This document shows positions 1-5,858 of a stretch of DNA of 8,407 nucleotides, piece after piece. Source of the DNA: an uncultured Candidatus Melainabacteria bacterium. Its GTDB lineage: Bacteria > Cyanobacteriota > Vampirovibrionia > Gastranaerophilales > Gastranaerophilaceae. The stretch spans positions 1-8,407 of the forward strand of contig CALBKW010000106.1 of assembly GCA_937895785.1 (NCBI GenBank), in the 5' to 3' direction. The translations under genes and the position numbers were made by a program. A model generated the notes under the pieces. It was not told where the DNA came from, ran no database searches, and saw nothing but the letters and a program-made list of their open reading frames with translations. The first letter of the stretch is position 1. Each line of letters opens with the position of its first letter.

Positions 1-2252
1 GTTTAATCTTCGGTTTAATTGCATTTGCGCAAGTTAAAAAAATCGAAGTTCACGAATGTATGGCTAATGTTGGTAACACAATTTTTGAAACATGTAAAAC
101 ATACCTTATTCAACAAGGTAAATTCTTAATTGCATTAGAAATCCTAATTGGTTTATGTATTGCATTTTACTTTGGCGGATTGGCTAAAATGGGTTGGCAA
201 GGTGTTCTAATCATTTTAGCTTTTTCTGTAATTGGTATTTTAGGTTCTTACGCAGTAGCTTGGTTCGGTATCAGAATGAACACATTGGCTAACTCAAGAA
301 CTGCATTTACAGCATTAAAAGGAAACCCATTAAACATCTTAAACTTACCTTTAAAAGCAGGTATGTCAATTGGTGTTGTATTGGTATCAATCGAATTAAT
401 TTTGATGTTAGTAATCTTGTTATTTGTTCCTGGTAACATTGCAGGCGCTTGCTTCATCGGTTTTGCAATCGGTGAATCTTTAGGTGCATCAGCTCTTCGT
501 GTTGCTGGTGGTATTTTCACAAAGATTGCTGATATCGGTTCAGACTTAATGAAAATTCAATTCGGTATTAAAGAAGACGATCCTAGAAACCCTGGTGTAA
601 TCGCTGACTGTACTGGTGATAACGCTGGTGACTCTATTGGACCTACAGCAGATGGTTTTGAAACTTACGGTGTAACTGGTGTTGCTCTTGTTTCATTCAT
701 CTTGTTAGCTGTTAAAGGTGACGTAAACCAATGTCAATTATTGGCATGGATTTTCACAATGAGATTCTTAATGATTGTAACTTCAATCGTTGCTTATTGG
801 GTTAACGGTTTATTCACAAAAGTATACGCAGCAAAAACTGCTAAGTTCGATTTCGAACAACCTTTAACAAACTTGGTATGGATTACATCAATCCTATCAA
901 TCGCAATGACTTATGGCGTAAGCCACTGGTTATTAGCTCCTATGGGCGGTAACTTATGGTTAGTATTATCAACAATCATTTCTTGTGGTACTGTTGGTGC
1001 TGCTTTAATTCCAGAAGCTACTAAAAAATTCACTTCACCTCAAGCATTACACACAAAAGAAGTTGTAACTGCATCTCGTGAAGGTGGCGCATCATTAACA
1101 ATCCTTTCAGGTATTGTATCTGGTAACTTCTCAGGTTTCTGGATTGGTGCAGTAATCGTATTATTAATGGGCTTAGCATACGCTGCAAGCTTATTCATTC
1201 CTGAAGCTACAATGGTATATCCGTCAGTATTTGCTTTCGGTTTAGTAGCATTTGGTTTCTTAGGAATGGGACCTGTTACAATCGCTGTAGACTCTTATGG
1301 TCCTGTAACAGATAACGCTCAATCTGTATATGAATTGTCATTGATTGAGTCTATTCCAAACGTAGGCGAAGAAATTGAAAAACAATACAATTTCAAACCT
1401 GACTTTGAAAACGCTAAGAAATTCTTAGAAGAAAATGATGGTGCAGGTAACACATTCAAAGCAACTTCTAAACCAGTATTAATTGGTACAGCTGTTGTTG
1501 GTGCTACAACTATGATTTTCTCATTAATCTTAGTTATCCAAAATGTTTTAGGTATTCAACCTGAAATGATTTTAAATATGTTGAATCCATACACATTACT
1601 TGGCTTTATTGCTGGTGGTGCTGTTATTTACTGGTTCTCTGGTGCATCTATGCAAGCAGTTACAACTGGTGCATATTCTGCAGTAGAATATATCAGACAA
1701 CATATTAAATTAGACTCTGATGAACAATCAGCTAATATTTCAAACTCAAAAGAAGTTGTTAAGATTTGTACTCAATATGCTCAAAAAGGTATGTGGAACA
1801 TCTTTATTGCATTGTTCTCATTTGCTTTAGCATTAGCATTCTTATCAGCTCCTTTAGGTGAAAACCTTCACCCAGTATCATTCTTCGTAAGCTACTTAAT
1901 TGCAATCGCTGTATTTGGTTTATTCCAAGCAGTATTCATGGCAAACGCAGGCGGATGTTGGGATAACGCTAAGAAAATTGTTGAAGTTGACTTAGCTGAA
2001 AAAGGAACTCCATTACACGATGCAACAGTAGTTGGTGACACAGTTGGTGACCCATTCAAAGATACTTCATCAGTAGCAATGAATCCAATCATCAAATTCA
2101 CTACATTGTTTGGTTTGTTAGCAATGGAAATTGCAATCAACCCAGCATTCCAAAAATATGCTCCAGTAGTTGGTGGTGTATTCTTGGTAGTAGCATTAGT
2201 GTTCGTATGGAGAACATTCTATGCTATGAGAATCCCAGAAAGAAAAGACTAA
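1..2252 (+). CDS. hppA: Membrane-bound proton-translocating pyrophosphatase, 5' end outside window
   Basis: Integral membrane pump that hydrolyses pyrophosphate to two phosphates and moves H+ (possibly Na+) across the membrane. The frame is open from base 3, and the residues before the ATG at 60 (...VKKIEVHEC) continue the usual N-terminal region, so that ATG is internal. Numbering from it, the visible part shows GGIFTKIADIGSDL at 150-163, the metal-pyrophosphate site EDDPRNPGVIAD...GDNAGDS at 172-192, DSYGPVTDNAQ at 411-421, NAGGCWDNAKK at 629-639 and DATVVGDTVGDPFKDTS at 654-670, between many hydrophobic helices. In GNTFKATSK (463-471) Lys467 sits where potassium-dependent enzymes have Ala, which predicts a K+-independent enzyme. 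All K+-independent members I know pump protons. Glu139 (IGESLG) and Glu201 (GFETYG) are candidate ion-gate acids. Codons are even and the gene looks intact to its stop. The family call is very secure; the ion specificity is inferred. Confidence 0.96.
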   Translation, partial: LIFGLIAFAQVKKIEVHECMANVGNTIFETCKTYLIQQGKFLIALEILIGLCIAFYFGGLAKMGWQGVLIILAFSVIGILGSYAVAWFGIRMNTLANSRTAFTALKGNPLNILNLPLKAGMSIGVVLVSIELILMLVILLFVPGNIAGACFIGFAIGESLGASALRVAGGIFTKIADIGSDLMKIQFGIKEDDPRNPGVIADCTGDNAGDSIGPTADGFETYGVTGVALVSFILLAVKGDVNQCQLLAWIFTMRFLMIVTSIVAYWVNGLFTKVYAAKTAKFDFEQPLTNLVWITSILSIAMTYGVSHWLLAPMGGNLWLVLSTIISCGTVGAALIPEATKKFTSPQALHTKEVVTASREGGASLTILSGIVSGNFSGFWIGAVIVLLMGLAYAASLFIPEATMVYPSVFAFGLVAFGFLGMGPVTIAVDSYGPVTDNAQSVYELSLIESIPNVGEEIEKQYNFKPDFENAKKFLEENDGAGNTFKATSKPVLIGTAVVGATTMIFSLILVIQNVLGIQPEMILNMLNPYTLLGFIAGGAVIYWFSGASMQAVTTGAYSAVEYIRQHIKLDSDEQSANISNSKEVVKICTQYAQKGMWNIFIALFSFALALAFLSAPLGENLHPVSFFVSYLIAIAVFGLFQAVFMANAGGCWDNAKKIVEVDLAEKGTPLHDATVVGDTVGDPFKDTSSVAMNPIIKFTTLFGLLAMEIAINPAFQKYAPVVGGVFLVVALVFVWRTFYAMRIPERKD

Positions 2253-2273
2253 TTAATTAGTTAATAATTTCTA

Positions 2274-2318
2274 AAGCGTGGCAGGTTTGCTTCAAACCTG
2301 CCACGCTTGTTTTTTTTT
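2274..2318 (+). terminator. Intrinsic terminator after the pyrophosphatase gene
   Basis: A perfect 16-bp stem (2274-2289 with 2293-2308), a 3-base CTT loop, then one G and nine Ts. It begins 21 bases after the pyrophosphatase stop, so that gene ends its own transcript here. Confidence 0.93.
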
Positions 2319-2361
2319 ATTTTATTAGATGTTAATTCAAACATTCTTTTTCTTTTTTGTT

Positions 2362-2388
2362 GAGACCCTGAACTAAATTCAGGATGAC
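2362..2388 (+). repeat. Dispersed hairpin repeat, copy A
   Basis: A 27-base unit whose core forms CCTGAA (2367-2372) paired with TTCAGG (2378-2383) around a CTAAA loop. It matches 26 of 27 bases of 3827-3853 and is related to 5094-5120. It ends in ATGAC, as the other members end in GTGAC or ATGACA. It lies alone between two terminators, with no gene beside it. Confidence 0.8.
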
Positions 2389-2403
2389 AGGGTATTTAAT
2401 AAT

Positions 2404-2431
2404 AAAAGCATGCCAATTGGCATGCTTTTTT
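2404..2431 (+). terminator. Second intrinsic terminator between pyrophosphatase and flagellin 1
   Basis: An 11-bp stem (2404-2414 with 2419-2429), AATT loop and six Ts (2426-2431). A four-A run on the left gives weak potential on the other strand. No gene lies between this and the terminator at 2274-2318, so it is either a backup or the end of an unseen short transcript. Confidence 0.75.
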
Positions 2432-2508
2432 AGTGCTTTTCATGCTCATGCTCAAAAATCTTTAAATTTTTCCAACTAAAGTATAAGAAATTTCAAACCA
2501 AAGAAATA

Positions 2509-2535
2509 TTAAGAAATTTTAACAAAATGCGATAA
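2509..2535 (+). promoter_or_regulatory. Weak sigma-28-like promoter of flagellin 1
   Basis: TGCGATAA at 2528-2535 matches 6 of 8 bases of the sigma-28 -10 consensus GCCGATAA. Eleven bases upstream, TTAAGAAA (2509-2516) matches only about half of TAAAGTTT. The position, about 60 bases before the start codon, is sensible and the spacing equals that of the much better flagellin 2 promoter. The AT-rich background makes this tentative. Confidence 0.45.
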
Positions 2536-2540
2536 TAGAA

Positions 2541-2595
2541 ATGTAAGGAATACATAGTATGAAACAAATGTACTAATTGAAAGGAGATCAAAACT
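2541..2595 (+). promoter_or_regulatory. Flagellin 1 leader: small hairpin, possible five-codon uORF, ribosome site
   Basis: ATGTA (2541-2545) can pair with TACAT (2551-2555), presenting AGGAA in the loop. TACAT can alternatively pair with ATGTA at 2568-2572. A minimal reading frame ATG AAA CAA ATG TAC TAA (2559-2576) has AAGGAA (2545-2550) eight bases before it. It ends four bases before the strong flagellin ribosome site AAGGAG (2581-2586), which lies nine bases before the ATG at 2596. The ribosome site is secure; the leader structures are suggestions. Confidence 0.5.
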
Positions 2596-3471
2596 ATGGC
2601 TATTACAGTAAACACAAACATCCCATCATTGACAGCACAAAAATCATTGAACAATGCAACTTCAAAAATGAACACTGCAATGGAAAGAATGACAACAGGT
2701 TTAAAAATTAACTCATCAAAAGACGATGCAGCAGGTATGGCTGTAGCAAACAAATTGGACTACAAAATTAGTTCATTAAACGTAGCACAAAACAACGGTC
2801 AAATGGGTGCATCAATGTTAGATACAGCAGAAGGTGTACTAAACGTAATCAACGATAACTTAGTTCGTATCAGAGACTTAACTGAACAAGCTGCAAACGG
2901 GACTTATGGTTCAGATGCAATGACAGCGATTGAAACAGAAGTTCAAGCCAGAATGGACGAAATCACTCGTTTGGCTCAATCTTCAGAATTTAACGGTAAG
3001 GTTTTATTTGATGGAAGTATTGATAAACCTATTACATTACAAGTAGGTATTAAATCAGATGAAACAAGCCAAATTGAATTAAGTGAAACATTATTCAAAG
3101 GTGCCGAAGCCTCAACATTGTTCAAAACTACAGGTGGTACAGCTACACCAAACGTAACAAATGGCGACTTTAGTGAAGTATTTGATAACGATGCAAACGC
3201 TAGAAAATTTTTAACAGCAATTGATGAAGTGTTAGAAGATATCACATCAAGGACAACATTGTTAGGTGGTTACCAACAAAGAATTATATCAGCTATGGAC
3301 GCAGCAGGCGTTATGGAAACTAACTTAACTTCTGCAAAATCATTAATCGAAGACGCTGATATTGCTGAAGAATCTTCAAACTACATCAAACAACAAATTC
3401 TTCAACAAACATCTGCAAGTTTGTTAGCAACAGCTAACCAAGCACCATCTATCGCACTTAACCTAGTATAA
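2596..3471 (+). CDS. fliC: Flagellin 1 (short, D0/D1-only type)
   Basis: Filament subunit, exported by the flagellar secretion system and polymerised outside the cell. The 291 residues show the N-terminal D0/D1 segment (1-140) with RMTTGLKINSSKDDAAGMAV at 31-50, RIRDLTEQAANGTYG at 91-105 and DEITRLAQSSEFNGKVL at 121-137. The C-terminal coiled half ends DADIAEESSNYIKQQILQQ...LLATANQAPSIALNLV. No signal peptide is present, as usual. The middle (about 140-205) is short, so there are no surface D2/D3 domains. Arg91, Leu95 and Glu122 match the Toll-like receptor 5 contact region of TLR5-activating flagellins. The start is fixed by AAGGAG nine bases upstream and by alignment with the second flagellin at 3969-4832, which faces it. 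The two agree closely at both ends and differ mainly at 140-205. Confidence 0.96.
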   Translation: MAITVNTNIPSLTAQKSLNNATSKMNTAMERMTTGLKINSSKDDAAGMAVANKLDYKISSLNVAQNNGQMGASMLDTAEGVLNVINDNLVRIRDLTEQAANGTYGSDAMTAIETEVQARMDEITRLAQSSEFNGKVLFDGSIDKPITLQVGIKSDETSQIELSETLFKGAEASTLFKTTGGTATPNVTNGDFSEVFDNDANARKFLTAIDEVLEDITSRTTLLGGYQQRIISAMDAAGVMETNLTSAKSLIEDADIAEESSNYIKQQILQQTSASLLATANQAPSIALNLV

Positions 3472-3492
3472 ATTAGGGATAGATTATATAAA

Positions 3493-3520
3493 AGGGGTTC
3501 TGAGTAAAATCGGAACTCCT
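3493..3520 (+). other. Hairpin just after flagellin 1
   Basis: AGGGGTTC (3493-3500) pairs with GAACTCCT (3513-3520) through one G-U pair around a 12-base loop. No T run follows, so it is not a terminator. It would lie in the 3' untranslated part of the flagellin message and might block 3' exonucleases. Confidence 0.4.
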
Positions 3521-3587
3521 GATTAAAAAGAAAGAGTAAGTACTTATTATAAAAAAAGTTTAAGCGATCAATTAGTACATACTATGG

Positions 3588-3630
3588 CATGAATACCCGT
3601 GAATGATTCATTTGCGGGTTTTTCTTCATG
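3588..3630 (+). terminator. Intrinsic terminator of flagellin 1
   Basis: ACCCG (3595-3599) pairs with CGGGT (3615-3619), enclosing a small TGAA/TTCA hairpin, and five Ts follow (3619-3623). An outer CATGAA (3588-3593) with TTCATG (3625-3630) could extend the stem. It sits about 120 bases after the stop, leaving an unusually long 3' untranslated tail. Confidence 0.7.
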
Positions 3631-3656
3631 TTAGGTTTATTGTCATGCTGAACTTG

Positions 3657-3795
3657 CGGTTTTTCGACTCTGCCGAGCAAAACAATTAATAATTGTTTTG
3701 TGAGAGGTAGCAGAATGTGAGTGTAAACGAACCCAGCCCGAAAGGTGTCGGTCAGACGTTACTTTGCCGACGCCCCGAATAAACCAAGACGGTTT
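3657..3795. repeat. Candidate insertion inside the repeat, flanked by CGGTTT duplication
   Basis: CGGTTT at 3657-3662 and again at 3790-3795 bracket 127 bp that interrupt an otherwise intact hairpin repeat. Removing the insert and one copy of the hexamer restores TGTCATGCTGAACTTG-CGGTTTCAGCATC, which folds as GCTGAA/TTCAGC. No terminal inverted repeats are visible, so the mechanism is open. It may instead be a standard longer family member. Confidence 0.45.
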
Positions 3796-3805
3796 CAGCA
3801 TCGCA

Positions 3806-3853
3806 AAGTCTTTTCGGTGAAACCATGAGACCCTGAACTAAATTCAGGGTGAC
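3806..3853 (+). repeat. Dispersed hairpin repeat, copy B (48-bp form)
   Basis: The 27-base core 3827-3853 contains CCCTGAA/TTCAGGG with a CTAAA loop. Its 21-base upstream extension (3806-3826) matches 5072-5093 apart from a few changes and one gap. It lies in the same orientation as copies A and C. Confidence 0.8.
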
Positions 3854-3877
3854 GTTAAGGTTAAGAAAATTCAACGC

Positions 3878-3905
3878 AAAAAAAAACGCCCAAGGAGTTG
3901 GGCGT
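3878..3905 (-). terminator. Intrinsic terminator of flagellin 2
   Basis: ACGCCCAA (3886-3893) pairs with TTGGGCGT (3898-3905) around a GGAG loop. On the minus strand it is followed by nine Ts (plus-strand A run 3878-3886). It lies about 64 bases after the flagellin 2 stop. Confidence 0.9.
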
Positions 3906-3968
3906 GTAATTAAAATTTGTTTAAGGGAAATAAATTATAAGAGAATTATTATATTATGTTTTTACTGA

Positions 3969-4832
3969 TTAAACTAAGTTTAATGCAATTGCTGGAGATT
4001 GGTTAGCTGTTGCCAACATTGATGTTGATAATTGTTGAAGGATTTGTTCTTTTACATAGTTAGAAGATTCTTCTGCAATGTCAGCATCTTTAATTGTTGA
4101 TAAAGAGCTTGTTACAGATGAAGTCATTGTTTCAGCAATATCTGCAGCAGACAATAATCTTTGTTGAATACCGCCGATTTTTGTCAATCTGTCTGTAACT
4201 GTTGCGATTGCTTTGTCAATATCTGTTAAGAATGTTCTTGCAGTATCGTTATCTTTGTATTTGTCATCTGTACCTGTAAGGTCTTTAACACCTAAAAGTA
4301 CTGATGCGTTTGTGCTTTCAAATAATTTTTTGTCTAATGTGATAACGCTTTGTTCATCTGATTTGATACCAACTTGTAACTTAATATCTGTTTTAACGCC
4401 GTTTGGATCTTTTGGATTTAATAAGTATTTACCGTTGTATTCAGTAGATTGTGAAATTCTAGTGATTTCGTCCATTCTTGCTTGAACTTCAATTCTGATT
4501 GCGCTTAATGCATCTGAACCGTAAGTTCCGTTTGCTGCTTGTTCAGTCAAATCTCTGATACGAGTTAAGTTATCGTTGATAACTCCTAAAACGCCTTCTT
4601 CTGTTTCAATTAATGTTGAACCCATTTGAACGTTGTCTTGTGCAACTTTTAATGAACCTAATTTGTATTCTAATTTTGAAGAAACTGCCATACCTGCTGC
4701 ATCATCTTTTGATGAATTAATTTTGTAGCCTGTAGTCATTCTTTCCATTGCTGTGTTCATTCTTGATGTCGCACCGCTAAGTGATTTTTGCGCTGTTAAA
4801 GACGCAAGGTTTGTGTTTACACTGATTTTCAT
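3969..4832 (-). CDS. fliC: Flagellin 2 (short, D0/D1-only type)
   Basis: Second filament subunit, 287 residues, paralogous to the one at 2596-3471. Shared blocks are SLTAQKSL at 11-18, RMTTGYKINSSKDDAAGMAV at 31-50, RIRDLTEQAANGTYG at 91-105, RMDEITRISQSTEYNGKYL at 119-137, LQVGIKSDEQS at 152-162 and the tail DADIAEESSNYVKEQILQQ...MLATANQSPAIALNLV. Differences concentrate at 138-200, the exposed middle, here rich in Lys, Asp and Thr. No signal peptide. The start is set by AAGAGGAG (plus-strand 4840-4847) and by the N-terminal match to its paralogue. It has its own sigma-28 promoter and terminator, so it is a single-gene unit of the late flagellar class. No other flagellar gene lies in the window, so the pair is not part of a visible flagellar operon. 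Confidence 0.96.
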   Translation of the reverse strand: MKISVNTNLASLTAQKSLSGATSRMNTAMERMTTGYKINSSKDDAAGMAVSSKLEYKLGSLKVAQDNVQMGSTLIETEEGVLGVINDNLTRIRDLTEQAANGTYGSDALSAIRIEVQARMDEITRISQSTEYNGKYLLNPKDPNGVKTDIKLQVGIKSDEQSVITLDKKLFESTNASVLLGVKDLTGTDDKYKDNDTARTFLTDIDKAIATVTDRLTKIGGIQQRLLSAADIAETMTSSVTSSLSTIKDADIAEESSNYVKEQILQQLSTSMLATANQSPAIALNLV

Positions 4833-4839
4833 AATAATT

Positions 4840-4881
4840 CTCCTCTTGAATTTCCTTTTTTTATTTCCTCTTACAGATAGG
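4840..4881 (-). promoter_or_regulatory. Flagellin 2 mRNA leader with three AGGA motifs
   Basis: Between the promoter and the ATG the leader contains AGAGGAA, AAAGGAA and AGAGGAG, the last being the ribosome site eight bases before the start. Repeated GGA motifs around a flagellin ribosome site resemble CsrA-controlled hag mRNA of Bacillus subtilis, but purine-rich leaders are common in this genome. Confidence 0.35.
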
Positions 4882-4908
4882 TTATCGGCACGTATGATTT
4901 TGACTTTA
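4882..4908 (-). promoter_or_regulatory. Sigma-28 (FliA/SigD type) promoter of flagellin 2
   Basis: Read on the minus strand: TAAAGTCA, 11 bases, GCCGATAA. The -10 matches the sigma-28 consensus at 8 of 8 positions and the -35 at 6 of 8 of TAAAGTTT, with the exact consensus spacing. Transcription would begin near 4875, giving a leader of about 43 bases. This predicts late-class flagellar control. Confidence 0.9.
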
Positions 4909-4919
4909 TACTTTAGTAT
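4908..4919. promoter_or_regulatory. Palindrome ATACTTTAGTAT abutting the flagellin 2 -35 box
   Basis: A 12-base palindrome (ATACT-TT-AGTAT) overlapping the outer edge of the -35 box by one base. Ten of its bases (ACTAAAGTAT) recur upstream of flagellin 1 at 2475-2484 and, as ACTTTAGTAT, at 5048-5057. It may be an operator, or chance in AT-rich DNA. Confidence 0.35.
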
Positions 4920-4986
4920 GATTTATCCTCCATACGGTGTAGATGAAAGTTGAAAGTGCTTGATATTACTTGGTTTTAGCGAACAC

Positions 4987-5022
4987 AAAAAGGCGCGGAT
5001 TTTGAAAAAATCCGCGCCTTTT
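4987..5022 (-). terminator. Intrinsic terminator for the exported-protein gene
   Basis: A perfect 16-bp stem (4988-5003 with 5007-5022) built on GGCGCGGAT/ATCCGCGCC with a 3-base loop. The minus strand carries a five-T tail and the plus strand four Ts. It is about 125 bases after the gene's stop, with a repeat copy in between, and would stop leftward read-through into the flagellin promoter. The nifJ terminator is nearly the same hairpin. Confidence 0.88.
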
Positions 5023-5071
5023 GCATGCTTTTTACAACTTTTCTACAACTTTAGTATAGTTTTATATATCC

Positions 5072-5120
5072 AAGTCCTTTCCAGTGAAACCATGCGACCC
5101 TGAAATAAATTCATGGTGAC
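5072..5120 (+). repeat. Dispersed hairpin repeat, copy C
   Basis: The 27-base core 5094-5120 matches 24 of 27 bases of copy B, and the upstream 22 bases also align. One stem position has changed (TTCATGG against TTCAGGG), weakening the hairpin. Copies B and C are direct repeats on either side of flagellin 2. Confidence 0.75.
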
Positions 5121-5148
5121 ATAGAGTTGTATGTTTTAGTCTTAAAGC

Positions 5149-5835
5149 CTAATTAATCGGTACATCAATTGGAGCTGTAAGAATTACAGTCAAAACTTCG
5201 TCTTGGTTAAATTCAACAGGTTGACCTTTTCTGAACATGTCAACAACGCTGTCGCCAAGCCAATAAAGTCCACCACCAACAGCACCGCCGATTGCACATA
5301 CTGGAACTGTAATAATTCTTGCAGTGCTGAATAAAACATCTTCGCCAATATCCATGCCGAACTCTGTAGAGTTTACTGTTATATCAACAGTTTTATCCCA
5401 GTTGTTTTGTAAAGCTTCGCCGTAACCTTTGTTGATGTATACACCGCCGTCAGTCGCAAGGTTAACTTTACCAGAGATAATCATGTTCAAAGGTAATTGT
5501 CTTCCGTTTGGTGTTACGATGTGGTCAAAATCTACGTAAAGAATACCGCCACGAGAGAAACATTTGTTTGGAACAACCTTTTGTACACTTCCTCTAATCA
5601 TAGAACCTGCTGGAAGGATTACATTTGTGGGTGTTTTTTCGTCGTTAATTAAAACTGCACTGAAGTAATCGCCTTCGTTGCTAGTCTTTGTGCTGATTGG
5701 GTCAAGCAATTTGATAGAAAATTTTGTACCTGCTGGAATCCTTTTTGTTATTGCGTTAGACTTCAATACTTGAGCCGAAACAGTGTTAACTGTGAATAGC
5801 AGTGCTAATAATGTTATTAAAAATTTGATTTTCAT
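5149..5835 (-). CDS. Exported protein of unknown function, faintly TrbI/VirB10-like
   Basis: 228 residues with a clear signal peptide: basic MKIK, a hydrophobic core to about 17 and a likely cut after VSA (21/22). The mature part has two similar beta-rich turns, IPAGTKFSIKLLDPIST (33-49) and VILPAGSMIRGSVQKVVP (72-89), then FDHIVTPNGRQLPL (103-116). Paired 'PAGT...PAGS' strands with a 'TPNGRQLP' loop recall the beta-barrel domain of TrbI/VirB10-type envelope proteins; I treat this as resemblance only. A glycine-rich hydrophobic stretch at 172-196 could be a membrane or packing segment. The start is backed by GGGAGGA directly upstream. It stands alone, diverging from the pilin-like operon with 133 bp between the start codons, and has its own promoter and terminator. 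No conjugation genes are nearby, so a secretion role is unsupported. Confidence 0.85.
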   Translation of the reverse strand: MKIKFLITLLALLFTVNTVSAQVLKSNAITKRIPAGTKFSIKLLDPISTKTSNEGDYFSAVLINDEKTPTNVILPAGSMIRGSVQKVVPNKCFSRGGILYVDFDHIVTPNGRQLPLNMIISGKVNLATDGGVYINKGYGEALQNNWDKTVDITVNSTEFGMDIGEDVLFSTARIITVPVCAIGGAVGGGLYWLGDSVVDMFRKGQPVEFNQDEVLTVILTAPIDVPIN

Positions 5836-5858
5836 TTTTCCTCCCGATATATATACTT

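Larger units (their letters stand above)
2253..2595. other. Intergenic region between hppA and flagellin 1 (343 bp)
   Basis: No credible gene apart from a five-codon leader-peptide candidate. It holds two terminators, one repeat copy (2362-2388), an ACTAAAGTAT element (2475-2484) shared with the flagellin 2 upstream region, a weak sigma-28-like promoter and the flagellin 1 leader. Confidence 0.8.
3641..3853. repeat. Composite hairpin repeat element bounded by GTCA/TGAC
   Basis: Begins TGTCATGCTGAACTTG and ends TTCAGGGTGAC. The left part (3641-3656) and the later TTTCAGCATC (3793-3802) together equal the intact repeat at 7894-7920, split by about 136 bp. The interrupted part contains a perfect 10-bp hairpin (3678-3687 with 3691-3700) and an 8-bp stem (3744-3751 with 3767-3774). 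The right part (3806-3853) is a 48-bp unit repeated at 5072-5120. There is no transposase, so it resembles a REP/BIME- or MITE-like non-coding element. Confidence 0.75.
3472..3968. other. Intergenic region between convergent flagellins (497 bp)
   Basis: Holds the 3' hairpin and terminator of flagellin 1, a 213-bp composite repeat (3641-3853) and the terminator of flagellin 2. No credible gene: a leftward frame of roughly 65 codons across the repeat has no placed start and looks accidental. The repeat is visibly richer in G and C than its surroundings. Confidence 0.75.
4833..5148. other. Intergenic region between flagellin 2 and the exported-protein gene (316 bp)
   Basis: Contains the flagellin 2 leader and promoter, the palindrome beside it, a strong leftward terminator at 4987-5022, a tandem TACAACTTT (5033-5041 and 5044-5052) and repeat copy C. 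The frame open at 4753-4953 only shadows the flagellin start and promoter. Confidence 0.75.

Noticed and set aside
60..62. ATG as the start of the pyrophosphatase
   Set aside because: The frame is open back to base 3, encodes plausible family sequence there, and no ribosome site precedes this ATG.
1..2252. Sodium-specific pyrophosphatase
   Set aside because: Glu201 is compatible with sodium pumps, but Lys at the potassium position argues against it, since the known sodium pumps need K+.
3581..3760. Leftward open frame of about 65 codons across the composite repeat
   Set aside because: No start codon with a ribosome site; it reads through a terminator and repeat hairpins, so it is a by-product of the repeat.
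3641..3853. Structured RNA gene (tRNA, tmRNA, RNase P RNA or similar)
   Set aside because: Stems are present but no recognisable conserved core of any of these RNAs, no promoter, and the parts recur as repeats elsewhere.
4753..4953. Rightward 66-codon frame over the flagellin 2 start
   Set aside because: It is antisense to conserved flagellin codons and runs through the sigma-28 promoter.
2362..5120. CRISPR array
   Set aside because: The repeats are more than 1 kb apart with genes between them, and no regular spacers exist.
5149..5835. Conjugation protein TrbI/VirB10
   Set aside because: Only short beta-strand motifs look similar; the length, signal peptide and lack of any conjugation neighbour do not support a firm name.
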